A stretch of 64,000 bases of DNA from Pumilibacter muris (GTDB taxonomy: Bacteria; Bacillota; Clostridia; Christensenellales; Pumilibacteraceae), in assembly GCF_943193045.1 (NCBI RefSeq), contig NZ_CALPCN010000004.1, positions 156,727 to 220,726 on the forward strand, read 5' to 3'. The stretch's first letter is position 1. Every line of letters starts with the position of its first letter. The notes below the pieces were generated by a model. The model worked only from the letters and a program-made list of their open reading frames with translations. It had not been told where the DNA came from and searched no databases. The translations under genes and the position numbers were made by a program. Shown here one piece after another: positions 8,529 through 15,599 of this stretch.

Positions 8529-8838
8529 ACAGGCGTTCTATTTCGTTTATAGTGCGTAGCATTTCTACTTCCGCCGAGTTATTCGGATACATTTGCGAAT
8601 AGTAGCCGATAAGCTTTTCTATTTGCTTGTATGTTGCGGTATGATAAATAGCTTCGCTGAATATGTAATGAAACAAATGCTCGCGTTCAATCATCATGTC
8701 TACATGACAGAAAAAGCAATCATATTCGTTGTTTCTCATGCGTTTAATTACTTTCGTTTCTTTCTCTTGTTTACAATTCGGACAAAAATTCCCTTCGACG
8801 TCCTTTTGCAATAATTCTTCTACACTCGTTTTTTCCAT
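8509..8838 (-). CDS. zinc-finger early protein, element 1
   Basis: This 109-residue protein carries two CxxC pairs (CPNC about residue 19, CFFC about residue 42) in a compact zinc-ribbon, followed by a helical C-terminal region. ATG 8838 has an AGGAGG site. It is the first gene behind the leftward promoter at 8891-8919, so it should be directly repressed by the 8954 repressor. It may be an antirepressor or early regulator, which the sequence alone cannot settle. Confidence 0.7.
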   Translation of the reverse strand: MEKTSVEELLQKDVEGNFCPNCKQEKETKVIKRMRNNEYDCFFCHVDMMIEREHLFHYIFSEAIYHTATYKQIEKLIGYYSQMYPNNSAEVEMLRTINEIERLSNCEKV

Positions 8839-8867
8839 GTTTCTGTTGCCTCCTAAATTATTCAATT

Positions 8868-8940
8868 TAAGGGATTTTCCCTTACATAGGATTATACAAC
8901 GGATTTTCCCTTATGTCAAGACATTTTAAGGGATTTTGCG
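8868..8940. promoter_or_regulatory. operator array and leftward promoter of element 1
   Basis: Three related sites share the core GGATTTT: a perfect palindrome TAAGGGATTTTCCCTTA (8868-8884), a second site (8899-8913) and a third (8927-8940), spaced about 30 bp apart. A consensus leftward promoter (reverse complement TTGACA at 8914-8919, 17 bp, TATAAT at 8891-8896) lies among them. Binding of the adjacent repressor would shut off the leftward genes and probably adjust its own expression. This is the likely lysogeny switch. Confidence 0.8.
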
Positions 8941-8953
8941 GTATTATTATGTC

Positions 8954-9331
8954 ATGAAGTTTTATTTGATTATAAAAGAATTGCGTGAAACGCAAGAGTT
9001 GAGTCAAAAAGAATTAGCACTACGACTAAAAAAAACGCAAAGCACAATAAGCGATTGGGAAAAAAGAAGAAGCGAACCCAGCTTACAAGATATAGAGGAT
9101 ATAGCAAATTTTTTCGACGTCACCACAGATTTCCTTTTGGGTAGGGAAGACGACTTCGGCAACGTAACCATTTCATCTGGGAACGTCTCCGGCAATGGCA
9201 ACACCGTGAACAGCCACAACGTGATCGGCTCCCGCACCGCAGCTCTCTCACCGTCCGACTCCGAACTTCTCCGCAAATATCACTCCGCCCCCGCAAACAT
9301 ACAAAAAGCCATTAAAGAGTTGCTGTCATAA
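8954..9331 (+). CDS. Cro/CI-type helix-turn-helix repressor, element 1
   Basis: The 125-residue protein has an N-terminal HTH_3 domain (about 5-60: QKELALRLKKTQSTISDWEKRR), an Asn/Gly/Ser-rich linker (about 70-95) and a short helical C-terminal domain. It lacks a LexA-type peptidase domain, so induction is probably not by self-cleavage. ATG 8954 lies 13 bp right of the third operator. It faces the leftward genes across the operator array and is the presumed maintenance repressor of element 1. Confidence 0.85.
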   Translation: MKFYLIIKELRETQELSQKELALRLKKTQSTISDWEKRRSEPSLQDIEDIANFFDVTTDFLLGREDDFGNVTISSGNVSGNGNTVNSHNVIGSRTAALSPSDSELLRKYHSAPANIQKAIKELLS

Positions 9332-9360
9332 TTTGATAGCAACTTTTTTCTAAAAAAGTG

Positions 9361-9389
9361 TTGACTTTTGGTCAACAATGTAATATAAT
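9361..9389 (+). promoter_or_regulatory. hicA promoter with operator palindrome
   Basis: TTGACT (9361-9366), 17 bp and TATAAT (9384-9389). The -35 box lies inside the palindrome TTGACttttgGTCAA (9361-9375), a plausible HicB operator, so the pair is probably autorepressed. Confidence 0.75.
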
Positions 9390-9411
9390 ACAAGCAGGAG
9401 GGCAAAAATAT

Positions 9412-9612
9412 ATGCCAATGACACCACGAGAAATGGTAAGACTCTTAAAAAAATATGGCTTTGAAGAAGTCCGACAAAACGGTACGTCACATTTACAAAT
9501 GAAAAATCCTATAACCGGCAAGCAAACCACAATTCCAATGCATAATAGAGATTTGGGAAAAGGATTAGAACAAGCAATACTTAAACAAGCAGGCATAGAA
9601 AAAGACCGTTAG
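9412..9612 (+). CDS. hicA: HicA-type mRNA interferase toxin
   Basis: This 66-residue dsRBD-fold toxin cleaves mRNA when free of HicB. Family signatures are present: the KKYGFEEVRQNGTSHLQM region with the catalytic histidine, the basic strand and a HNRDLGKGLEQAILKQAG end. ATG 9412 follows a GGAGG site. Expression should come from the palindrome-containing promoter at 9361. The 89-bp gap to hicB is unusually long, since hicAB genes normally nearly overlap. It probably stabilises element 1 in the chromosome. Confidence 0.9.
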   Translation: MPMTPREMVRLLKKYGFEEVRQNGTSHLQMKNPITGKQTTIPMHNRDLGKGLEQAILKQAGIEKDR

Positions 9613-9701
9613 TATATAATTACAACGGCAAACAAAACATAATAAGACTTTAACGGCAAAAAAGAAAATAAGTCGCAAAAAGCGCAAAGGAGAGTAAGAC
9701 C

Positions 9702-10169
9702 GTGAAAGCAATAATTTATCCGGCTGTATTCCACAAAAACGAAAATAACGGTTACTGGGTAGAGTTTCCCGACTTGCCCGGTTGTTTAACCGAAGCCGAT
9801 TCTTTGGAAGAAGCCTTTTTAATGGCAAGCGATGCTTTATTTGTTTACACAAAAGACAGCCCGCAAGGATTACCCAAAGCGAGCGATATAGCGTCTTTGC
9901 AAAGACAAAACGAAGATTTTGTTTCGTATGTAAAAGCAGAACCTTATGAAAGCGAAAACGCTATTGTGTATCGCATTGCGGAAGAAGTAGAAAACGGACT
10001 TCAAGAAAAGCACTTTAACAAAAATCAAGTAGCCCAAATATTAGGCGTTGACCGTTCCTATCTTACACACATTATAAACGGAAATAAAACGCCGTCGCCC
10101 GATATGGCAAAAAGAATCGGTTTGCTATTAGGTTTTGACTGGCATGTCTTCTATGCAGGAACAGTATAA
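9702..10169 (+). CDS. hicB: HicB-type antitoxin with C-terminal HTH
   Basis: The 155-residue antitoxin has the HicB N-terminal fold (YPAVFHKNENNGYWVEFPDLPGC, about 4-30) and a C-terminal XRE-like HTH (about 105-150, KNQVAQILGVDRSYLTHI). It neutralises HicA and probably represses the operon through the palindrome at 9361. It starts at GTG 9702 after AAAGGAG. The gene ends two bases before the hairpin of att copy 2, so the toxin-antitoxin pair lies at the extreme right end of element 1. Confidence 0.9.
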   Translation: MKAIIYPAVFHKNENNGYWVEFPDLPGCLTEADSLEEAFLMASDALFVYTKDSPQGLPKASDIASLQRQNEDFVSYVKAEPYESENAIVYRIAEEVENGLQEKHFNKNQVAQILGVDRSYLTHIINGNKTPSPDMAKRIGLLLGFDWHVFYAGTV

Positions 10170-10170
10170 A

Positions 10171-10244
10171 AAAAGCGCCCGTTTTGGCGCATAATCTTCG
10201 GGACCAAGAGGTCGTGGGTTCAAGTCCCGTCACCTCGACCACAG
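10171..10244 (+). repeat. att copy 2: hairpin plus 3' half of tRNA-Pro(CGG)
   Basis: The 45 bp at 10197-10241 are identical to 58-102, and the preceding short hairpin is also conserved. It is the right junction of element 1 and the left junction of element 2. No tRNA 5' half is present. Confidence 0.85.
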
Positions 10245-10370
10245 GATACACGCTTTTGTGCTTAAAACGCACGTGAGCGTGTATTTTTCGTATATCGGCT
10301 TGCCGTAATGGCCCTTTTATCGGTCATTTTTGGGTAAAAACCTCAATAAAAACCTTGTTTTAGGTCACGT

Positions 10371-10391
10371 TTTGGGGCAGGATTTGGGGCA
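10371..10391 (+). repeat. left pair of TTTGGGGCA arm-type sites, element 2
   Basis: Two direct copies of TTTGGGGCA (10371-10379 and 10383-10391) lie just downstream of the 3' end of the integrase gene. The same 9-mer occurs twice in the same orientation at the other end (25264 and 25311). Clustered short repeats near both att sites are typical of tyrosine-integrase arm sites. Confidence 0.7.
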
Positions 10392-10400
10392 ATATGCACT

Positions 10401-11606
10401 TTAGTAGTTTAACTTTTGCCCTTCTTTTATTAGAAATTCGTCTGATAAATCCATATAAGCGTCGCCTAAAGCACCGTGAGAGTGTCCTACGAACTCATCA
10501 CGCGCTACGTCGGCTACGCTACATTCGCAACACCGCGTATAAAAAGTTGTGCGTAAATCGTATAACTTCCTATCGGGGAACACGCTATGGAATTTCTCGC
10601 GTATGCGGTTCGGCACGTAGAATTTAAGCTCGGTAACATTTGCCACATAGGGCGCAAGCATAGGGGAGATTGGTATTTTTTTGTACTGTACCTTTCCGTT
10701 CTTGCGCTTACTATTGATAGAAATAATGAAGTCACCTTCGATTCGCGCACTTTGATACTCATTAGGACGCATCCCCGTATATAAGCCAACTGCGAACATG
10801 AGCTGGTATGGTGTGCCTTGCGTTTCCGACAGAAGGAGTGCTTCTTCGGTTTTGCTTAGCGCCGAGCCATGTTCGGTTTGGTGCTTTTTGTGGAACACGA
10901 TGTCTATAGGGTTTACCGTGATAAGACCGTGCTTGATTGCCATACGGAATATGGTATTTAGCAGGCAATATACTTCGTCTGCGGTTTTGTGTTTACCTTC
11001 CGCGTCCAAGTCATCAACCAGATCTTGACACATAAGTGACGTAATCGATTTAATTCTTAAGTCGCCGAAAAAAGGCTTAACGTGGTTATTGTAACGGTTG
11101 AGCGTATTCTTGTACGTAGTTTCCGCAACTCTACGTATGTAGAATTTTTGGAAATAGTAATCTGCGAACGCGCCAAACACACTAGGTATACCGTTAGCTT
11201 TGTTCGGGCCTCTTTTTTCCGCTTCAAGCAGTTTGACAATGAATTTTTCTTTAGCTTCCTCTACTGACTTTGCTGACGCGGATACGTTATACCCGTTACG
11301 CCGATAGCGAATTTCGTAATTAAACGTGTTTTTGCCGCACGGACGCCTTCTAATATGGGTCGTGCAACCTTGAATTCTAAACTCTTGTCTGAAAGTTTTG
11401 GGCATTTTTAAAATCTCCTTTTCGGTAAACTTCAAAATCAGCCCGTTTTGCGATTGTTTGTCAATGTGCGTTCCGGTGAGCGCAGCAACTTTATCGAGTG
11501 ACAGAGAATCGGCAGCAGCCTTTAACAATGTCCTCGCAAGTTCGTTTTGCCCTTCTGGAATTGTCCGGATTGTATTTATGATAGCATCAATTTCTTGCTG
11601 TGTCAA
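10401..11606 (-). CDS. int: tyrosine integrase with atypical active-site motif, element 2
   Basis: This 401-residue recombinase has an N-terminal arm-binding region (about 75-130), a core-binding SAM-like domain (about 145-235) and a catalytic domain. Visible are the first Arg in TGMRPNEY, the second Arg in LYDLRTTFYTRC, a His in VGHS and the likely nucleophile in AYMDLS. The canonical HxxR histidine is Tyr here (YDLR), and the following His is Thr. The enzyme may be slow or use a variant mechanism, or it may be decaying. The length and arm domain fit the TTTGGGGCA repeats at both element ends. It overlaps the small gene 11587-11706 by 20 bp. Confidence 0.85.
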   Translation of the reverse strand: MTQQEIDAIINTIRTIPEGQNELARTLLKAAADSLSLDKVAALTGTHIDKQSQNGLILKFTEKEILKMPKTFRQEFRIQGCTTHIRRRPCGKNTFNYEIRYRRNGYNVSASAKSVEEAKEKFIVKLLEAEKRGPNKANGIPSVFGAFADYYFQKFYIRRVAETTYKNTLNRYNNHVKPFFGDLRIKSITSLMCQDLVDDLDAEGKHKTADEVYCLLNTIFRMAIKHGLITVNPIDIVFHKKHQTEHGSALSKTEEALLLSETQGTPYQLMFAVGLYTGMRPNEYQSARIEGDFIISINSKRKNGKVQYKKIPISPMLAPYVANVTELKFYVPNRIREKFHSVFPDRKLYDLRTTFYTRCCECSVADVARDEFVGHSHGALGDAYMDLSDEFLIKEGQKLNY

Positions 11607-11706
11607 TGTCTTTCAGTAGCTCCTTTCTAAACTTGATGAGCGCAGTATAAATGCTAAACTCGCAAGTTTTTTTCGACTTTGAAAAACTTTTCATCAGCTT
11701 TTTCAT
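11587..11706 (-). CDS. 39-residue basic small protein before the integrase
   Basis: ATG 11706 has a strong AAGGAG site at correct spacing. The product is helical and basic (MKKLMKSFSKSKK start), has one cysteine, and its end overlaps the integrase start by 20 bp, so translation is probably coupled. An excisionase-like or leader role is possible from position. It is too short to assign to a family. Confidence 0.5.
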   Translation of the reverse strand: MKKLMKSFSKSKKTCEFSIYTALIKFRKELLKDIDTARN

Positions 11707-11980
11707 AGCAACTACTCCTTTTTTGTTTATTCGTCTTTCGACGGTATACCGTTGAGTGGGAAAAGACGCGCTGTCAAAGAAAAGAAAAAAGTATTGCGCT
11801 GTAATCTCGCTCAATAAAAATTTTAAGCAATACTTTTTTCCTTTGACGAATTAAGCTAATATACGGATATGGCAAAATCAGCGCAAGTCTTTTTCCACTA
11901 CAACCCCACGGCGAAAGACGAATAATTTATTGCGTTCTCTTGTAGAGATAAAAGATTTTTGAAAATAACAGTGATAATGC

Positions 11981-12009
11981 TTGCCATTTATTAAAAGACG
12001 TGTTATACT
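11981..12009 (+). promoter_or_regulatory. promoter of the LexA-like repressor gene
   Basis: TTGCCA (11981-11986), 17 bp and TATACT (12004-12009), about 49 bp before the start codon. A further TATAAT at 12040-12045 lies in the leader. Confidence 0.7.
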
Positions 12010-12057
12010 TTTCTCGCATAACAAAACACTATGTTTCGTTATAATCGGAGTTAGGAA

Positions 12058-12654
12058 ATGCGCATACTTAACGAAGAAACTAAAAATGCTGTATTAGAGT
12101 ATAATATCGAATACCAAAAAAAACACGGCGTATCACCGAGCTTTCGTAACATTATGAACGCATTAAAACTCGGTTCGCTTGCTACCGTGCAGCGGTATGT
12201 AAAACAGTTAGAGCAAGAAGGTCAGCTTTCTCGCACGTCAATAGGGAATATAGCACCTATCCCTCAACTGCATAGCGGCGAAACTACACTTGTACCGCTT
12301 ATAGGGCAAATAGCTTGCGGCGAACCGTGCTTTGAGATTGAAAACATAGAAGAAAGCTTTGAATTACCGCGTTCGGTATTCGGTAACGGTGAGTTGTTTA
12401 TGCTTAGAGCGTTCGGCGACAGCATGATAGACGCCGGAATAAACAAAGATGATTTACTTGTAATACGCAAGCAAGAGAGCGCAAACGATGGAGATATTGT
12501 CGTTGCGCTTGTAAATGGAAACAATACATTAAAACGCTTGTATAGGCGAAACGGCAAGATTGTATTGCACCCTGAAAATAAAACGCTCGAAGATATCATC
12601 GTAGACAGTTGTAAGATACAAGGCGTGTTAGTGAGTTGTATCAAAAGATATTAA
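12058..12654 (+). CDS. LexA/UmuD-like self-cleaving repressor, element 2
   Basis: The 198-residue protein has a LexA-type winged HTH (about 1-65, VSPSFRNIMNALKLGSLATVQRYV) and an S24 peptidase domain with catalytic S122 (FGDSMIDAG) and K159 (NTLKRLY). The expected cleavage site is C87-G88 in IACGEP. Cys-Gly is the UmuD-type bond, whereas LexA normally has Ala-Gly. RecA-stimulated self-cleavage should link element 2 activation to DNA damage. It reads away from the integrase block, with a good promoter at 11981. It could also be a host-like LexA paralogue, but its location favours a prophage repressor. Confidence 0.88.
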   Translation: MRILNEETKNAVLEYNIEYQKKHGVSPSFRNIMNALKLGSLATVQRYVKQLEQEGQLSRTSIGNIAPIPQLHSGETTLVPLIGQIACGEPCFEIENIEESFELPRSVFGNGELFMLRAFGDSMIDAGINKDDLLVIRKQESANDGDIVVALVNGNNTLKRLYRRNGKIVLHPENKTLEDIIVDSCKIQGVLVSCIKRY

Positions 12655-12779
12655 CTACGGAATCCGTTGTTATATATGCTTACAAAAAAGGGATTACTTC
12701 CGCTACGGACTTCTCAACCGTACAATGGCAGTTTTTCAAATTCAGATTTTTGTAAGTGAGAGAAAAGAAGGAGAGTCCT

Positions 12780-12983
12780 ATGTATGAAAACCCATATCCT
12801 AAACCGGTAAAGTGCTTTTGTGTAAATTGCAAGAACGAAATTACAGGTTTGCAAGATGAGAACGGCAAAATGCGAGTTTCTTGTTCGAGGTGCGGAACGG
12901 TAACTGTTTCGCAAGTAATGGGCAGGCGGCATATTCAGCTTGACGTGTACGCACCCAAAGGACAATATTTAATTCAGCAATAA
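12780..12983 (+). CDS. small zinc-ribbon protein, element 2
   Basis: The 67-residue protein has a four-cysteine ribbon (CFCVNC and CSRC, about 12-42) followed by a basic beta-rich tail. ATG 12780 lies behind GGAG; an in-frame upstream Met has no ribosome site. The ribbon resembles Com-like or transcription-factor-type zinc ribbons, but the function is not determined. It precedes a structured noncoding stretch ending in a strong terminator. Confidence 0.7.
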   Translation: MYENPYPKPVKCFCVNCKNEITGLQDENGKMRVSCSRCGTVTVSQVMGRRHIQLDVYAPKGQYLIQQ

Positions 12984-12989
12984 TACATT

Positions 12990-13181
12990 TTTATGTAAAC
13001 TTACGGTAACGCGCTCGGTCGGTCTGAAATAGGGACAGGGTAAAACTGAGAGAGCGGACTGTATTAAAATCGGATGGTTTAACCGAACTTTTGCGAAAGC
13101 AATAACACGAGAGGCCGCCGATAAGCGATTAACCACTATTTATATAGGAATAGTGAAAAGTCGCTTATCGGTGGCTTTTTT
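12990..13181 (+). ncRNA. structured 3' UTR or small RNA ending in a 15-bp terminator
   Basis: About 190 nt with no plausible gene end in a strong terminator: the 15-nt arms 13114-13128 and 13161-13175 pair (one G·U), with an inner CCACTATT/AATAGTG-type hairpin, then a run of T. Just before the stem is GCAATAACACGAGAGGC, very like GCAATATCCGAGAGGC in the candidate RNA at 25690. No separate promoter is obvious, so it may be processed from the zinc-ribbon transcript. The terminator is well supported; the RNA role is a guess. Confidence 0.5.
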
Positions 13182-13284
13182 GTTTTTCTTGAAAAAAATT
13201 AAAAAACTTTTTCAAACTCGAAAAAATCTTTCGACTTTGAATTTTACAATACGCCTACAAGTACGGCAAAGGAGGTATAAATCG

Positions 13285-13620
13285 GTGTCGGCAAATGAGC
13301 GTAGACGCGCTATTATCGAAGTGCTGTGTCAGCGCAGATACGATACAAGAGAAAATCTTGCATCGGAATTTGGCGTGACAAAGCGCACGATAGAGAATGA
13401 CGTGCTTGCGCTTTCACTTGAATACCCGATTTATACCGTTCAAGGACATGGAGGCGGAATTTATGTAGAAAAAAATTATAAGCTGGATAGAAAGTATCTA
13501 TCCGATGAACAAGCGGAACTTTTGGAAATGATTTCCGAAAGTCTTTCCGGTAAGCAAGCCGAAGTTATGCAATCTATACTTAAAACATTCAAATTGCAAA
13601 AGCATAACGAGTCAAAATGA
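13285..13620 (+). CDS. DeoR/HTH_11-type small regulator, element 2
   Basis: The 111-residue protein has an N-terminal winged HTH (about 5-58: RRRAIIEVLCQRRYDTREN, then FGVTKRTIENDVLAL) and a helical C-terminal segment. It lacks the WYL or sugar-binding domain of full-length relatives. GTG 13285 follows a strong AAGGAGG. Such short HTH_11 proteins are common regulators in mobile elements of Clostridia. Here it follows the terminator at 13175, so it probably has its own promoter. Confidence 0.8.
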   Translation: MSANERRRAIIEVLCQRRYDTRENLASEFGVTKRTIENDVLALSLEYPIYTVQGHGGGIYVEKNYKLDRKYLSDEQAELLEMISESLSGKQAEVMQSILKTFKLQKHNESK

Positions 13621-13647
13621 TAATCGAATAGATGCGAGAGGTGAATT

Positions 13648-13797
13648 GTGCAAGAAGTTAGGAATAATCAAGGAAAACTTATTTGTATGGCGGATAGCCG
13701 TACAAAAACAATCGAAATTGCTATCAAAGGATGCGTAACGAAGATACGCTTTTCGGACGATGGCAAAATAATAGTACAAAATTCAGATAGAAAATAA
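13648..13797 (+). CDS. 49-residue small protein of the mobile-element type
   Basis: GTG 13648 follows GAGAGG. The short beta-rich product starts MQEVRNNQGKLICMAD and contains IEIAIKGCVTKIRF and a DGKIIVQN end. From memory, small proteins of this pattern recur beside HTH genes in Clostridia mobile elements. It ends 30 bp before a terminator. No function is known to me. Confidence 0.6.
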   Translation: MQEVRNNQGKLICMADSRTKTIEIAIKGCVTKIRFSDDGKIIVQNSDRK

Positions 13798-13826
13798 GTT
13801 AAAAAGGAAAATAATCCGCAGACCGC

Positions 13827-13876
13827 AAGACGGCAAGGAAAGCAAATCTCAAACGCTTTTCGTGCCGTCTTTTTGT
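13827..13876 (+). terminator. intrinsic terminator
   Basis: AAGACGGCA (13827-13835) pairs with TGCCGTCTT (13863-13871), with an extra inner stem, followed by a T-rich run. It ends the 13285-13797 transcript. Confidence 0.7.
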
Positions 13877-13926
13877 TTGCGGAAAATACGGCTCTGCGGA
13901 TTTACCAAAATTCAAGGAGTAAAATT

Positions 13927-14322
13927 ATGAAACCGTATACTTATAAATTTGCGGACGGATCGAAAAGTACAGTCGAAGTGCCCGATGAGATTTACGATAT
14001 TTTGATTGAAATGGATAAACAAGAAAAATACGGTAATCGCCGTGAAACGCGCAGACACATTTCTTTGGAGAGCCTAATGGAACAGGGGCTTGAACCGAGT
14101 ATCATTGATGACTATTTTGCGGAAGCTCGCGTAATCAATATGAACAACGAGCGACTGCAAGAGGGTATTAAACAGCTATTGCCTACGCAGCAAGAATTGC
14201 TTTATAAGGTGTATGTAGACCAACTAACAGTGACCGAAATAGCCAAAAGCGAAGGTGTTGCCGTGTGCAGTGTAAGTAAAAGATTGGGGCGAATTCATAA
14301 AAAACTTGAAAGTTTTTTGTAA
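13927..14322 (+). CDS. sigma-70 region-4-like transcription regulator, element 2
   Basis: This 131-residue protein ends in a sigma-70 region-4-type HTH (about 88-131: LYKVYVDQLTVTEIAKSEGV, then SVSKRLGRIHKKLESFL). The N-terminal half is unlike sigma region 2, so it is not a full sigma factor. ATG 13927 has AAGGAG. ArpU-like and other phage late regulators look like this, so it may activate the downstream morphogenesis genes from 14797. Confidence 0.75.
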   Translation: MKPYTYKFADGSKSTVEVPDEIYDILIEMDKQEKYGNRRETRRHISLESLMEQGLEPSIIDDYFAEARVINMNNERLQEGIKQLLPTQQELLYKVYVDQLTVTEIAKSEGVAVCSVSKRLGRIHKKLESFL

Positions 14323-14398
14323 AGACCGCCAACTTTTGCCCGTTTTCGTGGCTATAAGTGTAGGGGTTATTAAGACACCTAAAAACAAAGGAGTGTGT

Positions 14399-14626
14399 AT
14401 GAAAAAGATTTACAGACAAATTTACCGTGTGGAATGTAATCACGGCAGTAAGTATTTCAGTTCGCTTACGAAAGCAAATCGGCATTTTGATACTATGGTA
14501 GCTCGCGGATATGACACGGAATTGTGGGAAAGTACGTTTCGTGTAACCGTGCCGTCGCGTTTCCCGGTGTCGGCAAAACAAGTGTTGCTCAAATGTTCGT
14601 TTGATACGGTTGAGCGATACGTGTAA
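14399..14626 (+). CDS. small basic protein, element 2
   Basis: This 75-residue protein starts at ATG 14399 behind AAAGGAG. It has a basic N-terminus (MKKIYRQIYRVEC), then a mixed soluble sequence with two cysteines. There is no membrane helix or repeat. It lies between the sigma-like regulator and the noncoding gap before the morphogenesis genes. I do not recognise it. Confidence 0.6.
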   Translation: MKKIYRQIYRVECNHGSKYFSSLTKANRHFDTMVARGYDTELWESTFRVTVPSRFPVSAKQVLLKCSFDTVERYV

Positions 14627-14667
14627 ACTACTTTGAATGTTACGGCGCAAGAATAAGAGCGATTGCG

Positions 14668-14707
14668 TTTAGCGTGAAATTTCGTAAAGGTGGCCGCCTA
14701 CGCTAAA
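14668..14707. other. hairpin in the noncoding gap before the late genes, element 2
   Basis: TTTAGCGT (14668-14675) pairs with ACGCTAAA (14700-14707), with an inner AGG/CCT pairing. The surrounding 170 bp (14627-14796) have no gene. The position matches the hairpin gap 6726-6922 of element 1, so a packaging or processing role is possible. Confidence 0.45.
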
Positions 14708-14796
14708 TAATCGGGGAAGTAATACATAAGACGCCGTTTCAGATATTTGCTGTGCTATCGGCTCTACGGGCAAAACAAAAATAGGAGATTTGAAAA

Positions 14797-15081
14797 ATGG
14801 CAAATTACAATACGGAAAGACGTTGGACAACTCCTTCTAAGCGTGCCGCAAGCTACGTGGAAGAGCGTAAAAACAAAGTGCATATGCATGGGCAAAAAGA
14901 GGGTAAGCCCCTTACGGACTACGAGGCAGGATTGCGTTCGGGCTACTTGCAGTGCCAAAGCGACCACGCAGGTTTATTCCGTTATAAGCAGGCTATGGAT
15001 GCAGGTCTTTCCAAAGCGGAAGCAAAGAAGTTCTCGAAAGAAAAGGGAACGAAGTTGCCTAAGGGTAAAAAATCCGCATAA
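14797..15081 (+). CDS. small basic protein, element 2
   Basis: The 94-residue soluble protein has a KKF/KKS-rich basic C-terminus (SKAEAKKFSKEKGTKLPKG). The end resembles the small basic protein of element 1 (6381-6725). GGAG precedes ATG 14797. It opens the morphogenesis run. Its charge suggests binding to nucleic acid or a capsid role; the family is unknown. Confidence 0.7.
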   Translation: MANYNTERRWTTPSKRAASYVEERKNKVHMHGQKEGKPLTDYEAGLRSGYLQCQSDHAGLFRYKQAMDAGLSKAEAKKFSKEKGTKLPKGKKSA

Positions 15082-15113
15082 CTTCAAAACGAATATAAAG
15101 GAGAAAAAGAATT

Positions 15114-15470
15114 ATGGCAAACAAAAACAATCTTAAGGTAGAAAGAGCGCCGTTCGAATATAACGGCAAGTCGTATTTCGATTATTTCATTTGCGGCAAT
15201 ATCCGCGGTACGGATGTAAAGATTAAGGTCGGTCCGCCCGATAAAAAGGATAAGGGTGGCTATACGGTTTTGGATATCGTGTTCGGCGGCGGGTCGGAAG
15301 CGGATTTCGTGGTAGAGCCTTTCGAGTTCAAGAACGCCGAGGGTAAGACCGTTTCGGGCGAGCGTTTCCTTGTTCGCACTGTGGATAAAGAAACGGGCGA
15401 AGTATACGAGTGCGCTATTAAGCCCGTAAATACCTCGGACAAAAATATGCTCGCTATGCTTATGCGATAA
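15114..15470 (+). CDS. putative ssDNA-binding protein (pV-like by position), element 2
   Basis: This 118-residue soluble, beta-rich protein follows the basic protein at 33 bp with an AAAGGAG site. It has no membrane segment or cysteine pattern. In gene order it corresponds to the 157-residue acidic-tailed protein of element 1 (7104-7577). A pV-like role in coating the single-stranded genome is inferred from size and position only; unlike 7104-7577 it lacks an acidic tail. Confidence 0.55.
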   Translation: MANKNNLKVERAPFEYNGKSYFDYFICGNIRGTDVKIKVGPPDKKDKGGYTVLDIVFGGGSEADFVVEPFEFKNAEGKTVSGERFLVRTVDKETGEVYECAIKPVNTSDKNMLAMLMR

Positions 15471-15599
15471 ACGATAGGGCAGTGTCGTAGCTTGTTAGTT
15501 TTAATAAGTTACGACACTGTTTTACTAAAAACATAAGGAGTATAAAATGAGAAACCAAAATTCTTACATAAGAGCAAAAGCCGAATTGTAGTTTTCGCA

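Noticed and set aside
58..10241. XerCD/dif-type integration of the inovirus-like element 1
   Set aside because: The repeat is tRNA-derived and the element carries its own tyrosine integrase. No dif-like 28-mer is seen at the junctions.
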